DNA from: Clostridiales bacterium UBA1763
GTDB taxonomy: Bacteria > Bacillota > Clostridia > Oscillospirales > Oscillospiraceae
DNA length: 5,667 nucleotides
Assembly (NCBI GenBank): GCA_002314685.1
Contig: DCHB01000074.1
Location: forward strand, 1-5,667
Direction of reading: 5' to 3'
The notes under the pieces are model-generated. The model made no database searches and had not been told where the DNA came from. It was given only the letters and a program-made list of their open reading frames with translations. The translations under genes were made by a program, and so were the position numbers. Shown here piece by piece: positions 1 to 5,617 of this stretch; position 1 is the stretch's first letter; every line of letters begins with the position of its first letter.

Positions 1-110
1 GACATATATTCCGAGCATTTTTAACATGGCATCGGGGGAAAAGAGCAATTTGCAGGGCTGTTAATCCCTACGGTGCGCCGCCCTTCGATACAGTCTCTTT
101 TTTGCATAGT
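1..110. other. Left-edge stretch downstream of hisD, no confident gene
   Basis: This is the minus-strand 3' flank of hisD. A short minus-strand reading frame starting with ATG at 107-105 (first residues MQKRDCIEGRR, 28 codons, stop near 23) has no visible ribosome binding site. Another ATG at 27-25 opens a frame reading MLKMLGIYV that runs off the window. It also lacks a purine-rich site, so I do not call it a gene. No plain hairpin-plus-T-run terminator for hisD is visible here. What stands out is inverted repetition: AAAAGAG (39-45) with CTCTTTT (95-101), AGGG (54-57) with CCCT (66-69), and CGG (71-73) with CCG (78-80). This may be a structured RNA, a dispersed intergenic repeat or the leader of the next gene. 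Confidence 0.4.
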
Positions 111-1379
111 TTACTTTTTGCGGCTTAGGGCAGCTCTCGCGTGTCCCTCAAAGCCTTCTGAGCGAGCTAAAACTGCAATGTCATCCTTAATTGCGTTCAG
201 CCCGTCCTCGGTGAAATATGAGAAGGTGCTTTTCTTGATGAAGTCGTCAACCGACAGGGGACTTGCAAATCTCGCACTGCCACCCGTGGGCAGGGCGTGA
301 TTCGTGCCGCCTATATAGTCGCCGATGGGTACCATCGAATATCTGCCGAGGAAAACAGAGCCTGCATTTTCAATCAGGTCAATATAGTCAAACGGATTGT
401 CGGCAAAAAGCTCAAGATGCTCGGGCGCAAAGTCATTTGCAAGGCTCAGCGCCTCTTCGATGCTGTCACAGAGAATGATTTTTCCGAGTTCATTAAGAGC
501 TGTTTCGGCGATATCCTTTCTCGGAAGTGAATAAAGCTGAATATCGAGCTCCGCCTGCACCGCTTTTGCAAGCTCCTCGGAGGGAGTGAAGAAAATAACG
601 GGCGACATTGTGTCGTGTTCTGCCTGCGCGAGCAAATCAGCAGATATTGCCACGGGATCGGACTTTTCGTCAGCAACAATAACGACCTCGCTCGGACCCG
701 AAACCAAATCTATTCCAACAGTTCCGAAAACCTGCTTTTTTGCCTCCGCAACGTAAACGTTGCCCGGACCGATAATCTTATCAACGGCAGGGATACTCTC
801 TGTGCCGAAGGCGAGCGCGGCAATAGCCTGAGCACCGCCGCATCTGAAAACCCTTGTAACGCCCGTCAGCTTTGCGGCGGCGGCAATTACGGGGCTTATT
901 TCTCCGTCGCAGGTCGGGGGAGTGACCATAATAAGCTCTTTTACACCTGCTATTATTGCAGGTACGGCGTCCATAAGCACAGTAGAGGGATAAGGTGCTG
1001 TCCCACTCGGCACATATAGACCGACGCGCTTTAAGGGAATTACGCGCTGAACAAGTATCTCACCGTCACCCTTTATTGTGAAGCCCTCGCGTTTTTGCGC
1101 ACTGTGAAAACGGCATATTCTATCGAAAGCCTTTTCAAGAGAGGCGATAACCTCCTTGGGAACACGGGAGGCGAGGGCATCAAGCTCCTCGGGGCTGACC
1201 TCAAGCCTTTCGGGGCGGACACCGTCAAAGCGCTCAGTGTAATCTAAAAGAGCACTGTCGCCTTTTTCGTAAACCTCACGCAGAATGTCCGAAACAGAGT
1301 TCTGAATCAGAACTCTGTTCGGGTCATTATCCGACAGCATACGGCGTCGGATATTTTTATCTCTTGTTATCTGTAGCAT
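111..1379 (-). CDS. hisD: Histidinol dehydrogenase (HisD family)
   Basis: This cytoplasmic zinc-dependent enzyme normally oxidises L-histidinol to L-histidine in two NAD+-dependent steps, the end of histidine biosynthesis. From the ATG at 1379 it is 422 residues, close to the 427-434 usual for the family. The glycine-rich stretch around 204-210 (IIGPGN) and the following SGPSE motif are typical. The key residues all seem present: zinc ligands Q252, H255, D354 and H413; general base pair E320-H321 in APEHLE; and substrate contacts H361 (GTNHALPT) and E408. Their spacing matches E. coli HisD (Q259, H262, E326, H327, D360, H367, E414, H419). An in-frame TTG at 1388 overlaps the SBP stop as TTGA and has a minimal GAG five bases upstream, so a start three codons longer is possible. 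It is the last visible gene of the transporter operon. No other his gene is in view. A HisD paralogue such as sulfopropanediol dehydrogenase (HpsN) is an alternative, but the full HisD residue set favours the classical activity. Confidence 0.93.
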   Translation of the reverse strand: MLQITRDKNIRRRMLSDNDPNRVLIQNSVSDILREVYEKGDSALLDYTERFDGVRPERLEVSPEELDALASRVPKEVIASLEKAFDRICRFHSAQKREGFTIKGDGEILVQRVIPLKRVGLYVPSGTAPYPSTVLMDAVPAIIAGVKELIMVTPPTCDGEISPVIAAAAKLTGVTRVFRCGGAQAIAALAFGTESIPAVDKIIGPGNVYVAEAKKQVFGTVGIDLVSGPSEVVIVADEKSDPVAISADLLAQAEHDTMSPVIFFTPSEELAKAVQAELDIQLYSLPRKDIAETALNELGKIILCDSIEEALSLANDFAPEHLELFADNPFDYIDLIENAGSVFLGRYSMVPIGDYIGGTNHALPTGGSARFASPLSVDDFIKKSTFSYFTEDGLNAIKDDIAVLARSEGFEGHARAALSRKK

Positions 1380-1384
1380 AATAA

Positions 1385-2371
1385 TCAACCAAGCTCAAGG
1401 GTGGGGAAGAAGCCGCTGAGGTCGCCCTTCTCCATGTAGCCCTTTTCAAGCCAGAAGTTAGTTGCCATTGTAGCAATATCGAAGATGTTATCCTCTGCGG
1501 AGGTGTCGTTGAATGCCTCGTTCATAGCCTTGTCGTAGAAGGTGATGCCGCTGCATTCGTCCATGACCTCCTGAGTCTCAAGACCGAGACCTTCAGCCAT
1601 TATTGCACAGCCCTCCTCAAAGTTTGCATTGAGGAAATCAACAGCCTTGCACCAGCAGTCATAGAGGACATCATATACCTCGGGGTTTTCTTCGGCGAAG
1701 GTGTTGGAAACGGTGAGAACGTCAATGATTGCCTTGGGGTAGTCTGCGGAGGAAACGAGGATGTGTCCGCCCTCGCGCTCCGTGCAGTTGGACAGTGCGG
1801 GCTCCCATGTTACAGCCGCATCGACCTGACCTGCGATGAATGCTTCACCTGCTTCGTCGTTGCCCATTTCAACAATGTTAATCTGATCCTCGGTGATATT
1901 GCTGTCTGCAAGTGCCTGAAGGAAGAAGAAGTAGGAGGTTGCGGACTTATCAAGTGCAACGGTCTTTCCTGCGAGGTCATCCATAGAGGTGATATCCGCG
2001 GTAGCTACAAGACCGTCACCGCCCGTTGAGGCGTCCATTGTGCAGACATAGGATTCGGGTGCGCCTGCGTCGTACTGAATAATGTCGCGGTCAAGGACCT
2101 GACCGAGTGCCTGAATGGAGTCGGAAACAAATGCGGCACCGTATGTGGATTCATCTTCCATGATTACGATGTTGACATCGTAGCCGTAATCTGCGAAATA
2201 ACCCTGGTCAACTGCGATAAACAGCGGTGCGTAGCCTGCCCATGTGCAGAAGGCGATGGTCATTTCCTTGGTGTCTGCCGAAGAATTATCGTCGGCGTTG
2301 TTTGCGGTACAGCCTGCGAGCATTCCGAGAACGAATACCGCAGAAAGAACTAATGCAATAACTTTTTTCAT
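1385..2371 (-). CDS. ABC transporter substrate-binding lipoprotein, NMT1/SsuA-like
   Basis: This is the extracytoplasmic receptor of the adjacent importer, 328 residues. A lipoprotein signal peptide is clear: MKK, a hydrophobic stretch at 4-18, then lipobox L18-A19-G20-C21, with Cys21 the predicted lipidated residue. An acidic, Asn/Ser-rich linker follows to about 35. The mature part has features of the COG0715/NMT1-SsuA-TauA periplasmic-binding family: the first-lobe motif GYAPLFIAVDQGYF (46-59), DLAGKTVALDKSAT (132-145) and the hinge-side AGQVDAAVTWEPALS (180-194). Substrates in this family include aliphatic sulfonates, taurine, nitrate and thiamine pyrimidines, and residue patterns alone do not let me choose. 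The mature chain carries six more cysteines (42, 110, 196, 241, 255, 273), unusual for an exported protein and compatible with an anaerobe. The start is set by AGGAG at 2385-2381, nine bases before the ATG. The gene sits 31 bp after the ATPase gene and its TGA overlaps the possible TTG start of hisD. Confidence 0.92.
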   Translation of the reverse strand: MKKVIALVLSAVFVLGMLAGCTANNADDNSSADTKEMTIAFCTWAGYAPLFIAVDQGYFADYGYDVNIVIMEDESTYGAAFVSDSIQALGQVLDRDIIQYDAGAPESYVCTMDASTGGDGLVATADITSMDDLAGKTVALDKSATSYFFFLQALADSNITEDQINIVEMGNDEAGEAFIAGQVDAAVTWEPALSNCTEREGGHILVSSADYPKAIIDVLTVSNTFAEENPEVYDVLYDCWCKAVDFLNANFEEGCAIMAEGLGLETQEVMDECSGITFYDKAMNEAFNDTSAEDNIFDIATMATNFWLEKGYMEKGDLSGFFPTLELG

Positions 2372-2402
2372 GATTTATTTCTCCTGTTTTTAATTTTTTA
2401 TG

Positions 2403-3164
2403 TTATAGGGTTTCCTTCCAAAGAAGGTCCATTATGCGCCGTTTGATTGCGAGGAATTCTTCGTTTGTGAGAGCACTTCGATTTCTGCTAATGCTAAGCT
2501 CAACGGGGATAATATCGAGAATTTTTCCCGGTCTGTTGCTCATGACGATAATTCTGCTGCCAAGCAAAATAGCCTCATCAATGTCGTGGGTTATGAAAAG
2601 CACGGTGCTTTCAGTTGTCCGCGCAACGTCTGCCAAAAGCTCCTGCATGACTATCCTCGTCTGAGCGTCCAAGGCTCCGAAGGGCTCGTCCATAAGCAAA
2701 ACCTCTGGACTGTTAGCAAGCGTTCTTGCAATGGCTACTCTCTGCTTCATACCGCCTGACAGCGTGTCGGGCATAGCGTTTTCAAATTCGCCGAGTCCGA
2801 CAAGCCCGATGTACTTCCGAGCCGTTTCAAGCCGCTGTTCCTTAGGTATATGTCGCATTTTCATGCCAAACTCGACATTTTTCAGTACGGAGAGCCACGG
2901 GAACAGACTGTAGCTTTGAAAAACCATGCCTCTGTCTCCGCCGGGCTTTGTGACCTGCCTGCCGTCAACCTCAACGGTACCCGAGCTTGCTGTGTCAAGT
3001 CCGCCGACTATGTTAAGCAATGTAGTCTTACCGCATCCCGAGGGACCGACGATTACGACAAATTCGCCCTTCTCAATCTCAAAGCTGACATCCTCAAGCG
3101 CGGTGACATTGCTTTTTCCGTCGTTGAAGATTTTATAAATATTACTGACCTTAAGCTTCGGCAT
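2403..3164 (-). CDS. ABC transporter ATP-binding protein, SsuB/TauB-like
   Basis: This is the cytoplasmic ATPase that powers the importer, 253 residues, a normal length for the nitrate/sulfonate/taurine class. All nucleotide-binding motifs are intact: Walker A GPSGCGKT (40-47), Q-loop with Q83 (VFQSYSLFPW), ABC signature LSGGM (135-139), Walker B VLLMDE (155-160), D-loop GALD (163-166) and the H-loop histidine H193 (FITHDIDEA). The LFPW after the Q-loop and the C-terminal IIVMSNRPGKI are characteristic of the SsuB/TauB group. The ATG lies only three bases after the permease TGA. Its ribosome binding site, GGGGG at 3177-3173 with eight bases of spacing, lies inside the end of the permease gene, so the two are probably translationally coupled. 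The family assignment is firm; the substrate is unknown. Confidence 0.95.
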   Translation of the reverse strand: MPKLKVSNIYKIFNDGKSNVTALEDVSFEIEKGEFVVIVGPSGCGKTTLLNIVGGLDTASSGTVEVDGRQVTKPGGDRGMVFQSYSLFPWLSVLKNVEFGMKMRHIPKEQRLETARKYIGLVGLGEFENAMPDTLSGGMKQRVAIARTLANSPEVLLMDEPFGALDAQTRIVMQELLADVARTTESTVLFITHDIDEAILLGSRIIVMSNRPGKILDIIPVELSISRNRSALTNEEFLAIKRRIMDLLWKETL

Positions 3165-3167
3165 AAT

Positions 3168-3944
3168 TCAGTCCCCCAAACGTTTGTACCAGGGAACAAG
3201 AACCCCGGAGAGAAGTCTTAGCAGGAAGTCGGTCAAAAGTCCGATAAGACCTATAAGAATCAGCCCCATGAAAATGACATCTGTTGCGAGGAAGCGCTGA
3301 GACTTAAGAATAATATATCCGAGACCTGAGCTTGCGGCGACCATTTCCGCAACGACGAGGTAAGTCCAAGCCCAACCGATAGTGAGGCGGAAATCGTCAA
3401 GAAGTCCGGGAAGCGAGGCGGGGAGAATTACATATAGGTAAACCTGCCATTTATTAGCGTCGAGAGTACGCGCGGCGTTGACCTGATTTCTTTCAACCGA
3501 AGAAACGGTATCACAAACCATAAGAATAAGCTGAAAGAAGGTGCCGAGCCAAATAACAGTATATTTCTGAGCCTCATCAATACCGAGGTAGAGCAAGGTC
3601 AGAGGAACAAGAGCAACAACGGGAAGGTATCTGGCAAACTCAATAAAAGGACGGATAATCGCGGTGAACTTTTTTGAAAGCGCCATAAGCATACCGAGGG
3701 GAAGTGCAACAGCGGCAGACCAAAACCAACCGATCATGACACGCTTGGTGCTGACCCAGCAGTTTTCCCAAAGACTGCCGTCTTTTAAGCCGCTTACTAT
3801 AGCGTCGAGTACGTCACTCGGAGAGGGAAGAAATATTTTGCTGACCATACCGCTGTATGAAGCAATACACCAGGCGGCGATGAGAATTGCAAAAACTATG
3901 AAGGAAAGCAAACGGTAATCTTTTTTGTTCTTTTCTATGTTCAA
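3168..3944 (-). CDS. ABC transporter permease, SsuC/TauC-like
   Basis: This is the membrane subunit of the importer and the first gene of the operon, 258 residues. Hydrophobic segments lie near 12-30, 70-90, 105-121, 128-146, 190-205 and 222-246, giving about six membrane spans as in the BPD_transp_1 superfamily. The cytoplasmic EAA-like coupling loop is NAARTLDANKWQVYLYVILP (156-175), which docks on the ATPase. The N-terminal LPSPSDVLDAI (39-49) is typical of SsuC-type permeases. The first codon is TTG, not ATG. TTG is chosen because it includes the first membrane span and is preceded by AGGCGG (3958-3953) at eight bases. The next in-frame Met (33) would remove that span. An ATG five bases upstream is out of frame and closes after two codons. 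Confidence 0.93.
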   Translation of the reverse strand: MNIEKNKKDYRLLSFIVFAILIAAWCIASYSGMVSKIFLPSPSDVLDAIVSGLKDGSLWENCWVSTKRVMIGWFWSAAVALPLGMLMALSKKFTAIIRPFIEFARYLPVVALVPLTLLYLGIDEAQKYTVIWLGTFFQLILMVCDTVSSVERNQVNAARTLDANKWQVYLYVILPASLPGLLDDFRLTIGWAWTYLVVAEMVAASSGLGYIILKSQRFLATDVIFMGLILIGLIGLLTDFLLRLLSGVLVPWYKRLGD

Positions 3945-3952
3945 AGCATTGT

Positions 3953-3958
3953 CCGCCT
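3953..3958 (-). promoter_or_regulatory. Ribosome binding site for the TTG-started permease
   Basis: AGGCGG on the minus strand differs from the ideal AGGAGG at one base. It lies eight bases before the TTG at 3944-3942, the expected distance. The overlapping two-codon frame ATG-CTT-TGA (3949-3941) starts only three bases after this site, too close for normal initiation. The site therefore supports the TTG start. Confidence 0.65.
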
Positions 3959-3977
3959 TTAATAGTCATTTATCACT

Positions 3978-3989
3978 TTAGCTCGCTAA
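3978..3989. repeat. 12-bp palindrome just downstream of the ABC operon transcription start
   Basis: TTAGC-TC-GCTAA is a perfect 5+5 inverted repeat with a 2-bp centre. It falls about 3-14 bases after the start site predicted from the operon promoter at 3999-4027. The position suits a repressor operator. The repressor is not identifiable and no regulator gene is adjacent in the window. Confidence 0.45.
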
Positions 3990-3993
3990 TATG

Positions 3994-4021
3994 TTATCAT
4001 AGTAATGCACTATCGAGATAA
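3994..4021. repeat. Nested dyad covering the -10 and spacer of the ABC operon promoter
   Basis: ATAGT (3999-4003) and ACTAT (4009-4013) form a perfect inverted repeat around a 5-bp centre. Outside it, TTATC (3994-3998) and GATAA (4017-4021) also match as inverted arms, slightly off-centre. The dyad overlaps the -10 hexamer and most of the spacer, where a bound dimer would block RNA polymerase. Being AT-rich, part of the symmetry could be chance. Confidence 0.4.
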
Positions 4022-4027
4022 TGTCAA
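3999..4027 (-). promoter_or_regulatory. Sigma-A-type promoter of the ABC transporter-hisD operon
   Basis: On the minus strand, a perfect TTGACA (4027-4022) is followed by 17 bases and TACTAT (4004-3999), four of six matches to the -10 consensus. Predicted initiation near 3992 gives a leader of about 48 bases before the permease TTG. No other good promoter is seen before the downstream genes, whose spacing is 3, 31 and -4 to 5 bases, so one transcript for all four is likely. Confidence 0.7.
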
Positions 4028-4076
4028 CACTTTTTTTCAATATGATGCAAATTCGTAAATCTGCGGACAGTTTTAT

Positions 4077-4105
4077 GTGACAGCTTGAGGATAATTGTAT
4101 ATAAT
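4077..4105 (+). promoter_or_regulatory. Orphan near-consensus plus-strand promoter
   Basis: GTGACA (4077-4082) matches five of six -35 bases. After exactly 17 bases comes a perfect TATAAT (4100-4105). Initiation would be near 4112, just before the hairpin at 4121-4160. No plus-strand gene with a ribosome binding site follows. It lies back to back with the minus-strand operon promoter, about 50 bp apart. It could make a short RNA or an antisense transcript to the oxidoreductase gene, or be a chance match in AT-rich DNA. Confidence 0.45.
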
Positions 4106-4116
4106 GACGGAAACCT

Positions 4117-4160
4117 AAAAAAACCTCGTCACGACCGAAAAATCGGTAGTAACGAGGTTT
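4117..4160 (-). terminator. Rho-independent terminator of the oxidoreductase gene
   Basis: On the minus strand, AAACCTCGT (4160-4152) pairs with ACGAGGTTT (4129-4121). The stem continues inward through two mismatches to ACCGA/TCGGT around a four-base TTTT loop. It is followed by T residues, seven in a row counting the end of the stem (4123-4117). It begins 47 bases after the oxidoreductase stop. Read on the plus strand the hairpin is equally strong, but the trailing T-tract is interrupted, so termination there would be weaker. Confidence 0.88.
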
Positions 4161-4207
4161 GATTTGCTTTAATTTGATATACTGCTTCGTTGCTGATTAT
4201 TTTGAGC

Positions 4208-5389
4208 TTATTCAAAGTCGGACATCTTAACCCAGCAGGAATCGTGGTCGCCTGAATAAATGACCGCGTGCACGAAGCGCACACCGCCCAGTCCGTCCTC
4301 AGCCTTCGGGAAATCATATTTGTCAAAGTCGGCTTTTCCTGTTTCCTTCTTCTCGACAAGAGCATTTACGACATTCCTGTATATGTTGGCAAAGGCACAG
4401 TAGAAGCCCTCGGGATGACCTGCGGGAATTCTCGAGCCGCCTGCGGCTTCCACATCAAGATATGCACAGCCTCTTGAGAGCGTTTGAGGCGCTTCACCGC
4501 GGCGGGTGAATTTTACGTAGTCGGGGAAATGCTGTTCCCACTCGAGAGAGCCGTTTTCACCGTATATTCTGATTTTGAGACCGTTCATTCTGCCTGCGGC
4601 TACCTGACTGCACCAGTAATTGCCGTGAACGCCGTTTGTATATTCGACAAGGATGTTGTCGTTATAGTCAAGCTGCTTGCCATAGCGGTCAACAGTGGCA
4701 CAGAGGCGATTGATTTCGAGCCCGGTGACGTAGTGGACGAGATTTTCAATATGAGTTCCGATATCACCAACCGCGTTGCCGATTCCCGTGTATTTGGGGT
4801 TTGTGCGCCAGACGCTCGGGTTTACAGTGTCGTCTCGCTGCAGCTCATTGATAAGCCAGTCTTGAGGATACTCAACGTTTACGGAGATTATCCTGCCGAT
4901 GTCGCCGCGCTGAATCATCTGCTTCATGACCTTGACCATATTGTAGCCCGAATATGTGTATGTCACGCCGAAAAGCAGATTTTTCTCTTTGGCAATCGCG
5001 CACAGCTCCTTAGCCTGCTCGATTTCAAAGCACAGAGGCTTTTCACAGACAACATTTATGCCGTTGAGAAGAAACTCCTTGCAGACATCGTAGTGAATGT
5101 GGTTTGGAGTGCAGATGCAGACAAAGTCAATGCCGTCAACACCCTTTGCACCCTCTGCGCGTGCCATCTCTCTCCAGTCGGAATAGAGATTATCCTCAGA
5201 AATGCCGAGAGCTTCTCCGCACTCGTTGTTCTTGACCTCATCCCTTGAGAAGCAACCGCAGGTGAGTGCAGTCCTTACATCAAGACTAAGTGCCGCACGG
5301 TGAACTCCGCCGATAAAGCTGTCAAGCCCGCCGCCGACCATTCCGTATCTGATTTTAGTCATTTTTGTGAATGTAGAACATTTTTTCAT
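4208..5389 (-). CDS. Gfo/Idh/MocA family NAD(P)-dependent oxidoreductase
   Basis: This is a cytoplasmic dehydrogenase, probably acting on a sugar, sugar derivative or cyclitol. Numbered from MTKIRYG, it has an N-terminal Rossmann fold with MVGGGLDSFIGGVHR (8-22) binding the dinucleotide. The family CEKP motif follows (106-109, K108 the likely catalytic lysine), then the C-terminal substrate domain with GDIGTH (199-204), where D200 and H204 match the conserved Asp/His pair. The C-terminal AGHPEGFYCAFANIYR (314-329) is typical of one subgroup. The exact substrate cannot be read. The start is uncertain. The ATG at 5389 has GGGGG eight bases upstream and adds nine residues (MKKCSTFTK) before MTKIRYG. 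The ATG at 5362 fits the usual family N-terminus but has no ribosome binding site. An in-frame ATG at 5422 lies in the Fur-like box. About fourteen cysteines suggest an anaerobe. It appears monocistronic, with its own promoter and terminator. Confidence 0.9.
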   Translation of the reverse strand: MKKCSTFTKMTKIRYGMVGGGLDSFIGGVHRAALSLDVRTALTCGCFSRDEVKNNECGEALGISEDNLYSDWREMARAEGAKGVDGIDFVCICTPNHIHYDVCKEFLLNGINVVCEKPLCFEIEQAKELCAIAKEKNLLFGVTYTYSGYNMVKVMKQMIQRGDIGRIISVNVEYPQDWLINELQRDDTVNPSVWRTNPKYTGIGNAVGDIGTHIENLVHYVTGLEINRLCATVDRYGKQLDYNDNILVEYTNGVHGNYWCSQVAAGRMNGLKIRIYGENGSLEWEQHFPDYVKFTRRGEAPQTLSRGCAYLDVEAAGGSRIPAGHPEGFYCAFANIYRNVVNALVEKKETGKADFDKYDFPKAEDGLGGVRFVHAVIYSGDHDSCWVKMSDFE

Positions 5390-5397
5390 AAAACGTA

Positions 5398-5402
5398 CCC
5401 CC
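5398..5402 (-). promoter_or_regulatory. Ribosome binding site deciding the oxidoreductase start
   Basis: GGGGG lies eight bases before the ATG at 5389. The same sequence and spacing precede the ATPase gene of the downstream operon (3177-3173), which supports its use by this organism. The ATG at 5362 has only AT-rich sequence in front. Confidence 0.5.
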
Positions 5403-5406
5403 ACTG

Positions 5407-5421
5407 TGAGAATAATTATCA
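5407..5421. promoter_or_regulatory. Fur-box-like operator in the oxidoreductase leader
   Basis: TGAGAATAATTATCA matches the Gram-positive 7-1-7 Fur consensus TGATAATNATTATCA at 13 of 14 informative positions. It lies about 22-36 bases after the predicted transcription start, where a bound Fur dimer would block elongation or promoter clearance. The related PerR (TTATAATNATTATAA) and Zur (TCGTAATNATTACGA) boxes fit less well. No regulator gene is in the window, so the control by iron is inferred. Confidence 0.5.
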
Positions 5422-5449
5422 TTTCTTATATAGCTGTTTGATAGAAACA

Positions 5450-5478
5450 AGTTTAGCATATACGATTATTCTTGTCAA
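5450..5478 (-). promoter_or_regulatory. Promoter of the oxidoreductase gene
   Basis: On the minus strand, a perfect TTGACA (5478-5473), 17 bases, then TAAACT (5455-5450) preceded by TGC, giving an extended -10. Initiation is expected near 5443, leaving a leader of about 54 bases to the ATG at 5389. Confidence 0.7.
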
Positions 5479-5510
5479 AATCTATAAACAATCCAATTTG
5501 CTTGCCTCAA

Positions 5511-5530
5511 TTTGCCCCGTTTTGCTCCGT
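5511..5530 (+). repeat. Tandem 10-bp direct repeat upstream of the phosphatase gene
   Basis: TTTGCCCCGT and TTTGCTCCGT stand head to tail, nine of ten bases equal, one helical turn apart. A further TTGCCCC follows at 5540-5546, and CAATTTG occurs at 5494-5500 and 5508-5514. The phased repeats could be activator or repressor contacts, or simple slippage products. Confidence 0.4.
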
Positions 5531-5564
5531 TTTTCTTTATTGCCCCTTTTTTCGTGACAGAGCT

Positions 5565-5575
5565 TATGATAGAAT
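5565..5575 (+). promoter_or_regulatory. Probable -10 region for the phosphatase gene
   Basis: TATGAT (5565-5570) and TAGAAT (5570-5575) overlap; the second is preceded by TGA, an extended -10. The -35 is poor: TTGCCC at 5540-5545 is 19 bases from TATGAT, and a T-run sits 17 bases from TAGAAT. Initiation near 5582 would leave about 36 bases of leader. Confidence 0.5.
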
Positions 5576-5617
5576 AGAGCATAAAATTGAGGCATTATGC
5601 ACCTAAAAGGAGAACAA

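Larger units (their letters stand above)
5503..5594. repeat. 11-bp inverted repeat flanking the phosphatase promoter region
   Basis: TGCCTCAATTT (5503-5513) is the exact reverse complement of AAATTGAGGCA (5584-5594), with 70 bp between. The right copy lies just after the predicted phosphatase start site and the left copy upstream of its -35 region. This could be a pair of operator half-sites, a long-loop stem or chance. Confidence 0.45.

Noticed and set aside
1..27. Possible start of a further operon gene (ATG at 27, reading MLKMLGIYV)
   Set aside because: Only nine codons are visible, there is no purine-rich ribosome binding site, and the residues match no family I can name. The next sequence to the left would decide it.
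615..1019. Plus-strand open frame of 134 codons inside hisD
   Set aside because: It overlaps the conserved NAD- and zinc-binding coding region of hisD on the opposite strand and its translation resembles no family I know.
111..1379. Assigning hisD to sulfonate catabolism as HpsN
   Set aside because: The residues E320, H321, H361, E408 and H413 match the classical HisD set at identical spacing, so the paralogue reading is kept only as an alternative.
4484..5248. Long plus-strand open frame of 254 codons inside the oxidoreductase gene
   Set aside because: It is exactly antisense to a gene with clear family motifs, and its translation shows no recognisable domain. The composition fits a shadow of the opposite-strand codons, and it has no convincing ribosome binding site.
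5423..5617. A riboswitch or T-box in the divergent intergenic region
   Set aside because: The leaders are only about 36-54 bases and show no terminator-antiterminator pair or known aptamer core.
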